Shown here: one piece after another, positions 25,992 through 34,405 of the stretch | Layout of the letters: each line of letters starts with the position of its first letter | Numbering within the stretch: position 1 is the first letter of the stretch | Assembly (NCBI GenBank): GCA_018821785.1 | Contig: JAHJLI010000007.1 | Coordinates: forward strand, 1 to 55,124 | Reading direction: 5' to 3' | Source of the DNA: Pseudomonadota bacterium | GTDB taxonomy: Bacteria > Desulfobacterota > Desulfobulbia > Desulfobulbales > Desulfocapsaceae | Length of the DNA: 55,124 bases | The notes under the pieces: model-generated | What the model saw: the letters and a program-made list of their open reading frames with translations, nothing else | The model's database searches: none | Told to the model about the DNA's origin: nothing | Position numbers and translations under genes: made by a program

Positions 25992-28607
25992 ATGAAACCT
26001 GTAAAAACAAAAGACAAAACTGTCTTGAGGTCTCTAGGCCTTGGCGGTTACTTCGGCGGCGGCGCGGAAGGAATGGTAGATGTTAAGAATGGTAAGATTG
26101 TTCGCGTTCGACCGATGCGTTACGGCTGGAAATACAAAAAAGAGGAAGTTCGCCAGTGGAAGATGGAAAGAAACGGCAAAATCCTTGAACCCACCTGGAA
26201 ATCGCTGCCCGGACCATTTTCTCTTGGCTACAAAAAGAGGGTCTATTCTCCGAATCGCGTCCCCTTCCCTATGAAGCGGGTGGACTGGGACCCAAATGGC
26301 GAACGCAACACACAAAATCGCGGCAAGAGTAAATTCGAGCGCATTTCCTGGGATGAGGCCTCGGCTATCATTGCCGGAGAGATAAGAAGAGTGCATGAGA
26401 AATACGGCTATAATGCTATCCTCATGCAGGGTGACGGACATGGTGAGTGCAAAACCATCAACACTCCACATGGCCATCCGGGCGTCCTTCTTGAATACCT
26501 CGGCGGCTTTACCCTCCAGGTGCGTAATCCCGACAGTTGGGAAGGCTGGTATTGGGGAGCCAAGCATGTCTGGGGCCAGGGTGCCCAGGGCATCATGTAC
26601 CCGGCCGCCAATATCGTTAAAGACACCGTCGAACACGCCGAAATGGTGCTTTTCTGGGGCTGCGACCCGGAGACCACCCCCTGGGGCTTTGTCGGTCAGT
26701 TTGCCAGTCGCCTTTGCTACTACCTCACTGAAGTCGGCATCCAGCAAGTGTATATCTGCCCGGATTGTAACTATGGCGCTGCCATCCATGCTGATAAATG
26801 GATCCCGGTACTCCCCAATACCGATGCCGCCCTGCAGTTGGCGATCATCTACATGTGGCTGACGGAAGGTACCTATGACAAAGAATACGTCGCAACCCAT
26901 ACCGTCGGCATGGACAAGGTAGCCGATTACGTCCTGGGAAAGGAAGACAGCATTCCGAAAACTCCGGAATGGGCCTCGGCAAAGTGCGGCGTTCCAGTCT
27001 GGACCATAAAAGCCCTGGCCCGTGAATTCGGCGCAAAAACCACCTCGATCGCCCACTACTTTGGCGGCGGTTTCATTCGCGGCCCCTTCTCCCACGAGCC
27101 GGCCAGACTCGAATGTATTCTCCTCGGCATGCAGGGATTGGGGGGACCAGGGGTGCATCAACATCAATGGACCTACTTCGGGCTGCCCCGCGCCGAGGGC
27201 CTTGGCGGCACATTCTTCTGGAACCCGGAGATCGAAGAACGTCTCGCCCTGCCCGTTTACAGTTCGGTGGCCGCCTGGCAGGAGCAGGTCATCCCTAAAA
27301 CTTTGATTCAAAATGCCATCTTATCCGACGAACCGATAAAGTTTCGCGGCACCGGGGCGCAAAACGCCCTAACCGCCGACCAGTTCAGCGAATACACCTT
27401 CCCTATCGCTCCCGAGAAGAAGGGTTCTCCGATCCATATGATCTGGACCGACAGTCCATGTCGAATCACCTGTTGGAATTTCGGCCACGAAACCGAACTG
27501 GCACTCAGGAGCTCGAAAATCGAATGTATAGTCGCCCAACACCCGTGGTTTGAAAATGACTGTCTGTATGCCGATATCGTCCTGCCGGCCAATACCCATA
27601 TGGAGGTCGACGATATCGTAACCAATATCCGCCAGGGTACCATGCAGCCCAATATCATGCTCACAGAAAAGGCCATCGAACCGATCGGCGAATCAAAGAG
27701 CGACGCCCAATGCGTCCTTGAGGTTGCCAAGCAGTTCCCCGGCATGGAAGAGCAGATGACCGAGGGCAAAACAACCGCAGATCTGCAGAAAGCCATCTGG
27801 GGCTACATGGGCGGCGAGAAACTGGTGTCGTGGGAGCAGCTGAAGGAAAAACAATACTGGATCTATTCCACAGCTGAAGACTGGGAGAATGACCCCCCCG
27901 GTTTCCGCCAATTCTATCTTGATCCGGAAAAACATAAACTCAACACCCCATCCGGAAAGCTTGAGTTTTACTCTGAGGCCCTGGCCAAAGCCTATCCCGA
28001 TGACAAGGAAAGGGGCCCCATTCCTAAATGGGTGGAAAAGAGTCACAACCACGACGAGCGGCTTTCAAGTCCAAGGGCGAGAATCTATCCGCTGCTGATC
28101 ATGTCCAACCATGGCCGTTGGCGCGTCCATGCCCAGTGCGACGATATCACCTGGACCCGAGAGACACCGACGATGAAAGTCACCGGTCCGGATGGCTACA
28201 AGTACGAACCATGTTGGCTGCATCCCTTTGAGGCTGAGAAAAGGGGCATTAAGAGCGGTGATATTGTCAAAGTATTCAATGAACGCGGCATCGTTCTCGC
28301 CGGTGCCTATATAACCGAAAGACTTCGTCCCGGAGTTGCCTATGTCGACCATGGCGCCCGACACGATCCCATCAAAACCGGAGAAATCGAGCGCGGCGGG
28401 GCAATCAACACTATTACCCCTGGGGCAATCACCAGTGAGAATTGTGTCGGTCAGATAGCCGGCGGTTATCTTGTTGAGGTGCAAAGGGTGAGCGGCGAAG
28501 AAATGGATACATGGCGACGCGAGAATCCCGAGGCGTTTGCAAGAAAATATGATGCGGCGGCAGGACTGCGTGTCGATGCCTGGATTGTTGACGGAGGTGA
28601 CAAATAA
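25992..28607 (+). CDS. molybdopterin oxidoreductase, transhydroxylase-like alpha subunit
   Basis: This 871-residue bis-MGD enzyme of the DMSO reductase family is close in length and layout to the alpha subunit of Pelobacter pyrogallol-phloroglucinol transhydroxylase (875 residues). It lacks an N-terminal Fe-S cysteine motif, as that enzyme does. It keeps YSPNR..PMKRVDWDPNGERN, RISWDEA, GDGH (His 150) and NPDSWEG (Asp 181, Ser 182, Trp 183); in the Pelobacter enzyme the corresponding His, Asp and Mo-ligating Ser lie at the active site. There is no Tat signal, so it is cytoplasmic. The stop overlaps the beta-subunit start (TAATG). Substrate unknown; a polyhydroxylated aromatic is plausible. Confidence 0.85.
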   Translation: MKPVKTKDKTVLRSLGLGGYFGGGAEGMVDVKNGKIVRVRPMRYGWKYKKEEVRQWKMERNGKILEPTWKSLPGPFSLGYKKRVYSPNRVPFPMKRVDWDPNGERNTQNRGKSKFERISWDEASAIIAGEIRRVHEKYGYNAILMQGDGHGECKTINTPHGHPGVLLEYLGGFTLQVRNPDSWEGWYWGAKHVWGQGAQGIMYPAANIVKDTVEHAEMVLFWGCDPETTPWGFVGQFASRLCYYLTEVGIQQVYICPDCNYGAAIHADKWIPVLPNTDAALQLAIIYMWLTEGTYDKEYVATHTVGMDKVADYVLGKEDSIPKTPEWASAKCGVPVWTIKALAREFGAKTTSIAHYFGGGFIRGPFSHEPARLECILLGMQGLGGPGVHQHQWTYFGLPRAEGLGGTFFWNPEIEERLALPVYSSVAAWQEQVIPKTLIQNAILSDEPIKFRGTGAQNALTADQFSEYTFPIAPEKKGSPIHMIWTDSPCRITCWNFGHETELALRSSKIECIVAQHPWFENDCLYADIVLPANTHMEVDDIVTNIRQGTMQPNIMLTEKAIEPIGESKSDAQCVLEVAKQFPGMEEQMTEGKTTADLQKAIWGYMGGEKLVSWEQLKEKQYWIYSTAEDWENDPPGFRQFYLDPEKHKLNTPSGKLEFYSEALAKAYPDDKERGPIPKWVEKSHNHDERLSSPRARIYPLLIMSNHGRWRVHAQCDDITWTRETPTMKVTGPDGYKYEPCWLHPFEAEKRGIKSGDIVKVFNERGIVLAGAYITERLRPGVAYVDHGARHDPIKTGEIERGGAINTITPGAITSENCVGQIAGGYLVEVQRVSGEEMDTWRRENPEAFARKYDAAAGLRVDAWIVDGGDK

Positions 28608-29434
28608 TGAAAGTATTTATCGTAGATCTGTCTGTTTGCAACGGTTGCTACTGCTGTCAGATTGCCTGCAAAGATGAACATGTAGGAAATGACTGGTCAC
28701 CGTATGCCAAGCCCCAGCCCGACACCGGCCAGTTTTGGATTGGTCTGACTGAGAAGGTGCACGGTCATGTGCCGCATGTCAAGGTCAGCTATGTGCCGCA
28801 GATGTGTCATCACTGTGATGACGCCCCGTGTATCGCCGACTGTAAAGCCGAGGCTATCTACAAACGCGCCGACGGCCTTGTGGTCATCGATCCGGAAAAA
28901 TGTACCGGTTGCAAGCTGTGTTTTGATACCTGCCCGCATAACGCCATCTTCCTCAACGAGCAGCTCAATATAGCCCAGAAATGCACCGGCTGCAGTCATC
29001 TGCTGGACGGCGACCCGGAAGAGTGGACGGTACCGCGCTGTGTCGACAATTGCCCAACCGAGGCCCTGCGTTTTGGCGAAGAAGCCGATTTCGCCGACTT
29101 TATCGCCGAGGCTGAGCCCTTCAATTCGGAGATCGGCACCAAGTCACGCATTTTTTACAAGGGTTTGCCTAAAAAATTTGTGGCCGGAACTGTGTACGAA
29201 CCCACCCAAAAAGATGTTATCATCGGCGCCACCTGTACCTTGAAGGATACTGAATCCGGCGAGACCTTCAGTGTGAAAACAAATAATTTCGGCGACTTCT
29301 GGCTGAAAGGGCTGCAGGACAACCGAACCTATACCCTGACCATCGAAAAAGACGGGAGCAGCAAAGTGATTCCGGGAATTACCACCGATATCGACCGCGG
29401 TCTTGGTGATATCCCTATGGCAATGGCCAGGTAA
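28607..29434 (+). CDS. transhydroxylase-like beta subunit: four-cluster ferredoxin with beta-sandwich domain
   Basis: This 275-residue protein carries four complete 4Fe-4S motifs: CNGCYCCQIAC (about 12-22), CHHCDDAPCIADC, CTGCKLCFDTC, and CTGC with CVDNCP. A C-terminal domain of about 85 residues follows (GTVYEPTQKDVIIGATCTL to the end), resembling the transthyretin-like beta-sandwich at the end of the Pelobacter transhydroxylase beta subunit (about 274 residues). As I recall that protein, some of its cysteines are lost; here all 16 ligands are present, which suggests real electron flow out of the enzyme. It is translationally coupled to the alpha subunit and followed by a strong terminator. 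Confidence 0.88.
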   Translation: MKVFIVDLSVCNGCYCCQIACKDEHVGNDWSPYAKPQPDTGQFWIGLTEKVHGHVPHVKVSYVPQMCHHCDDAPCIADCKAEAIYKRADGLVVIDPEKCTGCKLCFDTCPHNAIFLNEQLNIAQKCTGCSHLLDGDPEEWTVPRCVDNCPTEALRFGEEADFADFIAEAEPFNSEIGTKSRIFYKGLPKKFVAGTVYEPTQKDVIIGATCTLKDTESGETFSVKTNNFGDFWLKGLQDNRTYTLTIEKDGSSKVIPGITTDIDRGLGDIPMAMAR

Positions 29435-29447
29435 GCCGACAAACAAG

Positions 29448-29486
29448 AAAAGCCCGGCCGGACTACGTGTGTCCGACCGGGCTTTT
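29448..29486. terminator. bidirectional intrinsic terminator
   Basis: AAAAGCCCGG pairs with CCGGGCTTTT across a loop, giving a T-run on both strands. It ends the beta-subunit operon and also lies downstream of the convergent slyD-like gene. Confidence 0.9.
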
Positions 29487-29551
29487 CATTTCTCTCCCTG
29501 TCGAGCATTTGTTAAAGACCAACAGATGAGACTTCGCCAGGCACTTCTTTG

Positions 29552-29980
29552 TTATTGTATCTCCAGCAACTCCACTTCGTACACTAGATCAAGCCCGGCC
29601 AGAGGGTGGTTGCCATCCACGGTGACCGTCTTTTCAGTGACTTCGTTGACGATGAAATTAACCCGTTCACCATCGCGGTTCTGATATTGTACCGTACGCC
29701 CGGGTATGAGCTTAATATCCTCAGGAAAAACCTTCCGTTCAAGCCTCAGGACAAGTTCTTTTTTGTATTTGCCATAGCCGTCTGCGGCAGAAACAGGTAT
29801 CCGTCTTTTCTCGTTTACCTGCATTCCGACTACACCTTCTTCAAGCTTTTGAAATACCTTTCCTGAGCCTATTTTAAATGAAAGCGGTTTGCTGGTCTTA
29901 TCCTGCTCGACCTTGATGCCGTCTTCAAGGCTGATAATATATGAAATTTTCACCAAACTGCCGATTCCAGCAACGTTCAT
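29552..29980 (-). CDS. SlyD-like FKBP peptidyl-prolyl isomerase
   Basis: This 142-residue cytoplasmic protein matches the SlyD type of FKBP: SLVKISYIISLEDGIKVEQ, then GSGKVFQKLEEGVVGMQVNEKRRI, AADGYGKY, and an insert-in-flap domain with NHPLAGLDLVYEVELLEI at the end. Such proteins combine proline isomerase and chaperone activity and in some bacteria deliver nickel to hydrogenases. The His/Cys-rich metal-binding tail of E. coli SlyD is absent. I start at ATG 29980, with GGGGAGA just before it. It converges on the transhydroxylase-like operon and shares its bidirectional terminator. Confidence 0.92.
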   Translation of the reverse strand: MNVAGIGSLVKISYIISLEDGIKVEQDKTSKPLSFKIGSGKVFQKLEEGVVGMQVNEKRRIPVSAADGYGKYKKELVLRLERKVFPEDIKLIPGRTVQYQNRDGERVNFIVNEVTEKTVTVDGNHPLAGLDLVYEVELLEIQ

Positions 29981-30056
29981 GATTCTCCCCTCATATCGGC
30001 AAACCACGCCCCCAGACAATTGTCGGAAACGTCATCTTTTCGAGCTTTAAGAATTT

Positions 30057-30341
30057 CTAAGACTGGTCGCTCTGAAGACCTTTGGAAAACCTCAGGGCCT
30101 CCTTTAATTCGTCCTCCCTGAAACCGACGACCACTCGGTCACCAATGACCGAGGTTGGGAAAGAACCCCGTGCATTGAACCGGCGCACTTCCTTCAGCAT
30201 CTCTTGCCGTTCCTGCCCCTGCAGCAGATCGACATCGACGTAATCGAAAGACAGCTTTCGGGTTTCGAAAAAATCCCTAAGTGCCTTACAATGAGCACAG
30301 GTGCTGAGGGTATAGAGCTTGATCTTGTTAGTTCCGTTCAT
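30057..30341 (-). CDS. glutaredoxin-like thiol-redox protein
   Basis: This 94-residue thioredoxin-fold protein has an active-site CAHC motif (about residues 17-20) in IKLYTLSTCAHCKALRDFF, the cis-Pro segment SFPTSVIGDRVVVGF and a typical final helix. The CxHC site and short length suggest a glutaredoxin or NrdH-like thiol-disulfide protein. I start at ATG 30341; an extended frame up to 30407 would run into the UspA gene and has no family match. No good ribosome binding site is visible. It lies directly behind the uspA-like gene, pointing to a stress-response unit. Confidence 0.82.
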   Translation of the reverse strand: MNGTNKIKLYTLSTCAHCKALRDFFETRKLSFDYVDVDLLQGQERQEMLKEVRRFNARGSFPTSVIGDRVVVGFREDELKEALRFSKGLQSDQS

Positions 30342-30384
30342 AAAACGATCGGCCTGGGACCAGTGCCGCCATTGTCGCAATCTG

Positions 30385-30903
30385 TCAGCTGTCTGTTTTC
30401 GGTACAATCGTCACCGGGATTTTACTGTTCTTAAGCACCGATTTAATTATCGACCCTACCGATGTTTTTGAAAATAACCCGCTTTTTGCCCCGAGGACAA
30501 TTAAATCACAATTGTTTTCTTTCGCGTGGGAAATGATATTCTCGGCGACATCACCTTGCGCGATGAGGATTTCGCGTGATTTGAAGTCAAAAGTTGCATC
30601 ATCTATTCCGACTAGCTTACAAAAGTTTTGAATATCAGTTCGCACCATTTTATTTACCGAGGTTTTTCCAGTAAGCGACCTGTGGACATTGGCCTCCTGC
30701 GCAGTGACCAGATCTTCCCACTTGTGCCGACCGAGCAGATTCTTGAGCCGCCCATCGACACCTTCCGGCAATTGTTCTATGACATGCAACAGGTAAATGG
30801 TGGCCTGAAATCGTGTGGCCATGGCATTGGTGAAATCAAGAGCTTGCTGGCAATTTGCCGTCAGGTCGGTGGCGAACAGAATCGATTCAATAGGTTTTAG
30901 CAT
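30385..30903 (-). CDS. universal stress protein (UspA family)
   Basis: This 172-residue single Usp domain protein starts with ILFATDLTANCQQALDFTNAMA and ends with the ATP-binding signature GAKSGLFSKTSVGSIIKSVL followed by PVTIV. The G-2x-G-9x-G[ST] loop is present, so this is the ATP-binding subtype. It is about 25 residues longer than E. coli UspA because of an insertion near residues 45-95. It is the first gene of a small unit with the glutaredoxin-like gene. The palindrome at 30966-30981 lies about 60 bases upstream and may control it. Confidence 0.92.
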   Translation of the reverse strand: MLKPIESILFATDLTANCQQALDFTNAMATRFQATIYLLHVIEQLPEGVDGRLKNLLGRHKWEDLVTAQEANVHRSLTGKTSVNKMVRTDIQNFCKLVGIDDATFDFKSREILIAQGDVAENIISHAKENNCDLIVLGAKSGLFSKTSVGSIIKSVLKNSKIPVTIVPKTDS

Positions 30904-30965
30904 CTCATGTCTCCGATTATTTGTTCTTGGGAGCCATCATATCTTCGACAATCCCCAACTATTAT

Positions 30966-30981
30966 TTGTAACGTGCTACAA
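30966..30981. promoter_or_regulatory. palindrome upstream of the uspA-like gene
   Basis: TTGTA and TACAA flank six bases (ACGTGC). The arms resemble GntR-type half-sites and, weakly, the palindromes at 24345 and 50748. The location in the gap between two minus-strand genes suits an operator for the uspA-like gene. Confidence 0.4.
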
Positions 30982-31031
30982 TATTACTCGATTTTTATCT
31001 GCTATGCTGCAAGCAATCATCACATTATTGA

Positions 31032-32243
31032 TCAGCAACCATCTTCGCCATCGAAAACCCCAAGACGAACAAAAAAGACCAGCAATGGCCCTAAAAACAT
31101 TGCCGTACCGGCAAACATGATCCCAGTGGCAAAAGACGACGATTCCGCCAGTCTGCCGATGACTGCCGGTATCATTCCCCCACCAATGAGAAAAGCAAGG
31201 GGCGGGCCCATGGCACTGGTCACCGACCGCATTGACGGATGGGTAATGCGCGACAAGGCCCCAAATGCTGCCGGAAAAAAGATGGTCAGTGTCGCCGGCT
31301 GCAGGAAAAGGACAATAATCAAAAGCCATCCCTCTGCAACACCAATAGCCAGGGTTAGAATTCCGGTACATACAAGCGAAATCCCCATGACCTGTTTCTG
31401 CCCAACTTTATCGACAATTATCCCGGCAAAGAAAATCGCGGCTATTCCCGAGAACTGCGATAGACCTATCAAGGTATTAGCCATTGCCAACTCGAAGCCC
31501 CTCTCAGTAACGAGAAAAAGTGGCAGCATGGCAAAGATGCCGGCATTGCCGGCCATCGCCAGGGAAAAAAGCACGGCCATCAGCCAAAACGAGGGCAGCG
31601 CAACAATCTTTTTAAGGGTAGCCGGATTGATTATCCGGCCAGGAAATTCCCCACCTTTTCCAAGAAAACTATAAAGCAGAGCCGATACCAGTGCGATAAT
31701 GGCCCAACATCCTATGATCTGCCGCCAGGTTAACCATTGCGACAGGAGCGCGGCAATGAGCGGCGCAGAGACAAAACTCAGCGGCGGAGCACATTGGTGC
31801 ACACTCAAACCCTTGCCCCAGTCGGATCGTTGTATTTCTGCGGTAATTGTTGCAATAGCTGAAGGAACATGCAGGCTGCCGGCAAAGCCTGTGAGCATGA
31901 GGAGGAACCCCATACTCCAGAAGTCGTCGACAAAGAGGCAGAACAGCAGCCCGATGCCAACCAACCAGGAAGATAATTTAAGAGTGCCAAGATGGTTGAT
32001 ACGCGATGATAATAAACCGGAACAGACCGGTGCCAGAATATAACCGAGGGACAGCATGAAAAACAAGGCGCCGGCCTCGGCATTATTCAACGCCAAGTCC
32101 TTTTGAATCTCGGGCATAAGGGGTCCGAAGATTACACGACTGACAAAACCCAGATAGAAAAGCCAGGCAAGAAACAGGGTCATCCCGAACTTATCGCGAA
32201 ATGTCTCGGGCATCGGACATTCATACAGTTCATCGTCATCCAT
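31032..32243 (-). CDS. MFS transporter
   Basis: This 403-residue membrane protein has about 12 hydrophobic segments typical of the major facilitator superfamily, with SRVIFGPLMPEIQKDL near the first loop, a cytoplasmic loop SSRINHLGTLK, and a central break around residue 195-205. I choose ATG 32243 (MDDDELYECP), since GAGTG lies upstream and the next 14 codons to 32285 look untranslated. Substrate is not readable; many MFS carriers next to aromatic or carboxylate pathways move acids. It is separated from the TRAP genes by their terminator, so it is its own unit. A second, different MFS protein is at 35606-36826. Confidence 0.88.
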   Translation of the reverse strand: MDDDELYECPMPETFRDKFGMTLFLAWLFYLGFVSRVIFGPLMPEIQKDLALNNAEAGALFFMLSLGYILAPVCSGLLSSRINHLGTLKLSSWLVGIGLLFCLFVDDFWSMGFLLMLTGFAGSLHVPSAIATITAEIQRSDWGKGLSVHQCAPPLSFVSAPLIAALLSQWLTWRQIIGCWAIIALVSALLYSFLGKGGEFPGRIINPATLKKIVALPSFWLMAVLFSLAMAGNAGIFAMLPLFLVTERGFELAMANTLIGLSQFSGIAAIFFAGIIVDKVGQKQVMGISLVCTGILTLAIGVAEGWLLIIVLFLQPATLTIFFPAAFGALSRITHPSMRSVTSAMGPPLAFLIGGGMIPAVIGRLAESSSFATGIMFAGTAMFLGPLLVFFVRLGVFDGEDGC

Positions 32244-32378
32244 TTTGTTCACTCTATATACCGCAAGGGCATAAGTTTCGTACAAGCAGACAAGCTGCTC
32301 AACTCAGCTATAACTCACAGCTCAAACCTTTCTCCAAGGTTCAGCCAATCCACATTAATTTTAAGCCACAAATGTAAA

Positions 32379-32410
32379 AAGGCCCCTTCGCAGGTATGCG
32401 AAGGGGCCTT
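32379..32410 (-). terminator. terminator of the TRAP operon
   Basis: AAGGCCCCTTCGC pairs perfectly with GCGAAGGGGCCTT over 13 bp with a six-base loop, followed on the minus strand by TTTTT. It stops transcription coming from dctM. Confidence 0.92.
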
Positions 32411-32434
32411 TCCCTGTCGAAGAAACGACTCTTC

Positions 32435-33751
32435 TTAATACATCATATTTGGCAAAAAAAGAACCAGTTTAGGAAATATTGCCAGGATGATCGTGCCGAT
32501 AAGCACCGCAATCATGAAAGGGGCGATCCCTTTAAAGATAGTCTCAAGCGCCATCGCCCCCCCATCCAGACCTCTGGATATGCCATAGACCACATACACA
32601 TTAATCCCCACAGGTGGCGTGATAACCCCCATCTCGGTCACCATAACGATCATAATGCCAAACCAGATGGGGTCAAATCCGAGGCCGCTGATCAGCGGAA
32701 AAAAGACCGGCACGGTCAGCATGACCAAGGCCAGTGAATCCATAAAACAGCCCCCGATAAAATAGACCATGATAACCATTAGGAGGACCACCATCGGCGG
32801 CAGGTTGAAACCACCGATAAGTATTGCGATATCGAAAGGAATACGGGTTACCGCGAGAAATTTACCGAAAACCGTAGCTCCAGCCACCAGCATCATGATC
32901 ATGCAGGAAGATTTCAGGGTATCGTACAATGCCTCGACAAAGGCCTCCCAACTCAGTTGCCGACGAACCACTACAACTACCAATACGCCTATCACACCCA
33001 CCCCTGCGGCCTCCGTAGCGGTAAAGAAGCCGAAGAACAACCCACCGATAACAGAAACAAAGACCAGGAGGGTTTCTCCCATACCTGAAAGAGATCTCAG
33101 TTTTTGCTTCCAGGTGAATTTTTCGCCGCGGGGTCCGTCCTGGGGCCTGAGTATACACCAGATGGTGATGGTGATTATAAACAAGAGGGTCACCAAAATT
33201 GCCGGAACAATTCCTGCCATGAACAACTTGCCGATGGATTGCTCAGTGAGAATACCGTAGATAATAAGCACAACACTTGGCGGCATAATCATTCCGAGAC
33301 CACCACCAGAGGCTACCGATCCGGCTGCGAGGGCGTCACTATAGCCGAATTTACGCATTTCGGGTAAACCCACGGTAGCCATGGTCGCCGCCGTTGCCGC
33401 ACTCGATCCGCATACCGCGCCAAAGGCAGTGCAGGCGGAAACGGTGGCAATCGCCAGTCCGCCCTTGGTGTGACCAAAAAACTTATATGCAGAGGCATAC
33501 AGCTTGGTACTGATTCCAGAGCTGAAGGCAAGTTGCCCCATCAGGATAAAAAGCGGAATGGTAGTCAGACTGTATGACGAAAAAACTTCATACAAGTCCT
33601 TTGCAAGCAGATTCAAACCGCCCTGCATGGAAGTCAACATGGCAAAACCAACAAAACCGACCATTGCCATGACATAAGCCACCGGCATTCGCGTCATGAA
33701 CACTGCGATCATAAAGACAATTCCAATAACTCCTACTGTCGTGGGGCTCAT
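32435..33751 (-). CDS. dctM: TRAP transporter large permease DctM
   Basis: This 438-residue membrane protein has about 12 transmembrane segments and DctM landmarks: a repeated hairpin region TTIPLFILMGQLAF, FGAVCGSSAATAATMATVGLPEM, SVASGGGLGMIMPPSVVLIIYG, and VMVTEMGVITPPVGINVYVVYG. DctM is the ion-coupled channel of tripartite ATP-independent transporters. I start at ATG 33751, overlapping the dctQ stop (ATGA), rather than 33823. It follows dctQ, completing the TRAP set. The substrate depends on the DctP protein; organic acids are the usual cargo. Confidence 0.94.
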   Translation of the reverse strand: MSPTTVGVIGIVFMIAVFMTRMPVAYVMAMVGFVGFAMLTSMQGGLNLLAKDLYEVFSSYSLTTIPLFILMGQLAFSSGISTKLYASAYKFFGHTKGGLAIATVSACTAFGAVCGSSAATAATMATVGLPEMRKFGYSDALAAGSVASGGGLGMIMPPSVVLIIYGILTEQSIGKLFMAGIVPAILVTLLFIITITIWCILRPQDGPRGEKFTWKQKLRSLSGMGETLLVFVSVIGGLFFGFFTATEAAGVGVIGVLVVVVVRRQLSWEAFVEALYDTLKSSCMIMMLVAGATVFGKFLAVTRIPFDIAILIGGFNLPPMVVLLMVIMVYFIGGCFMDSLALVMLTVPVFFPLISGLGFDPIWFGIMIVMVTEMGVITPPVGINVYVVYGISRGLDGGAMALETIFKGIAPFMIAVLIGTIILAIFPKLVLFLPNMMY

Positions 33752-34263
33752 GTATTTATCAATTTGGTAAGGATTTTTATTATGGATGAAACGATGACCA
33801 GGCAGAGCACCACGCAACAGCATGCCAAAACGAAAACTATCGCATATTCTGGAAGATGCAGGTTCATCGACACTTCACCTGAAGCCCTGAGCTTGATACT
33901 AAAAAAAAACATTCGCCAAGTAATGATGACAAAGAGTGCAAGACTGACGATCTCGGTACACAGTTCAAAAAACAATCGCCCCTTCCTCGGCAGTTTGTCG
34001 ACAAAGAGTTCGACGCCGATGTGGCCTTTTGAAAACTGGGTAACAGGCAAGGCCATGGCTACGGCAAACACACCCATGAAGCTGACGAGTTCGATGGAAC
34101 CAAATATAGGGTGTTTGAACACTCGTCCAACAACATCGGCACAGGTAAGCACGGCCATGCCGAAAAGGGCAACGGCCCCGACCACCTTCAACTTGTCAGA
34201 GAGAAAGAGTATTGATTTTTCAAATGATTGTATTGCCACCAGCGTCTCCCCAAAAAAAGACAT
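33748..34263 (-). CDS. dctQ: TRAP transporter small permease DctQ
   Basis: This 171-residue protein has four membrane segments: about 20-40 (LKVVGAVALFGMAVLTCADVVG), 50-70 (SFMGVFAVAMALPVTQF), 88-110 and 130-152. It is the usual DctQ layout. I start at ATG 34263; a TTG three codons upstream falls inside a hairpin and is unlikely. Its stop overlaps dctM. It is separated from dctP by 142 bases containing a repeat and a hairpin, which probably lowers expression of the membrane subunits relative to the binding protein. Confidence 0.9.
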   Translation of the reverse strand: MSFFGETLVAIQSFEKSILFLSDKLKVVGAVALFGMAVLTCADVVGRVFKHPIFGSIELVSFMGVFAVAMALPVTQFSKGHIGVELFVDKLPRKGRLFFELCTEIVSLALFVIITWRMFFFSIKLRASGEVSMNLHLPEYAIVFVLACCCVVLCLVIVSSIIKILTKLINT

Positions 34264-34270
34264 TTCCGCC

Positions 34271-34304
34271 AAGAAACCGGCAGCTGCAACGCTGCCGGTT
34301 TCTT
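34271..34304 (-). terminator. hairpin in the dctP-dctQ gap
   Basis: AAGAAACCGGCAGC pairs with GCTGCCGGTTTCTT over 14 bp with a six-base loop. On the minus strand the T-run is short (TTTCTT) and merges with the dctQ ribosome binding region. It can act as an attenuator that limits transcription or translation of dctQM. Confidence 0.7.
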
Positions 34305-34327
34305 TGATGTAAGATTGAGCAGGATGA

Positions 34328-34402
34328 GTACCTTAAAAATTCATTTCTTGTTTTTAAGAATGAATTTCGTGAAGGCACTTATTCCCCCTTGTGGGGGGTG
34401 AG
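34328..34402 (+). repeat. dispersed hairpin repeat, copy D
   Basis: This diverged copy of the 1965-2036 element has GTACCTT, AAATTCATTTCTTG, GAATTTCGTGAAGGCAC and a trailing CCCCC..GGGGGG hairpin. It abuts the dctP stop codon within 4 bases, as copies A and C abut stops of their genes. Confidence 0.8.
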
Positions 34403-34405
34403 TAG

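Noticed and set aside
26034..27311. A 425-codon minus-strand frame inside the first transhydroxylase-like alpha gene
   Set aside because: It mirrors the real coding frame and contains no known domain.
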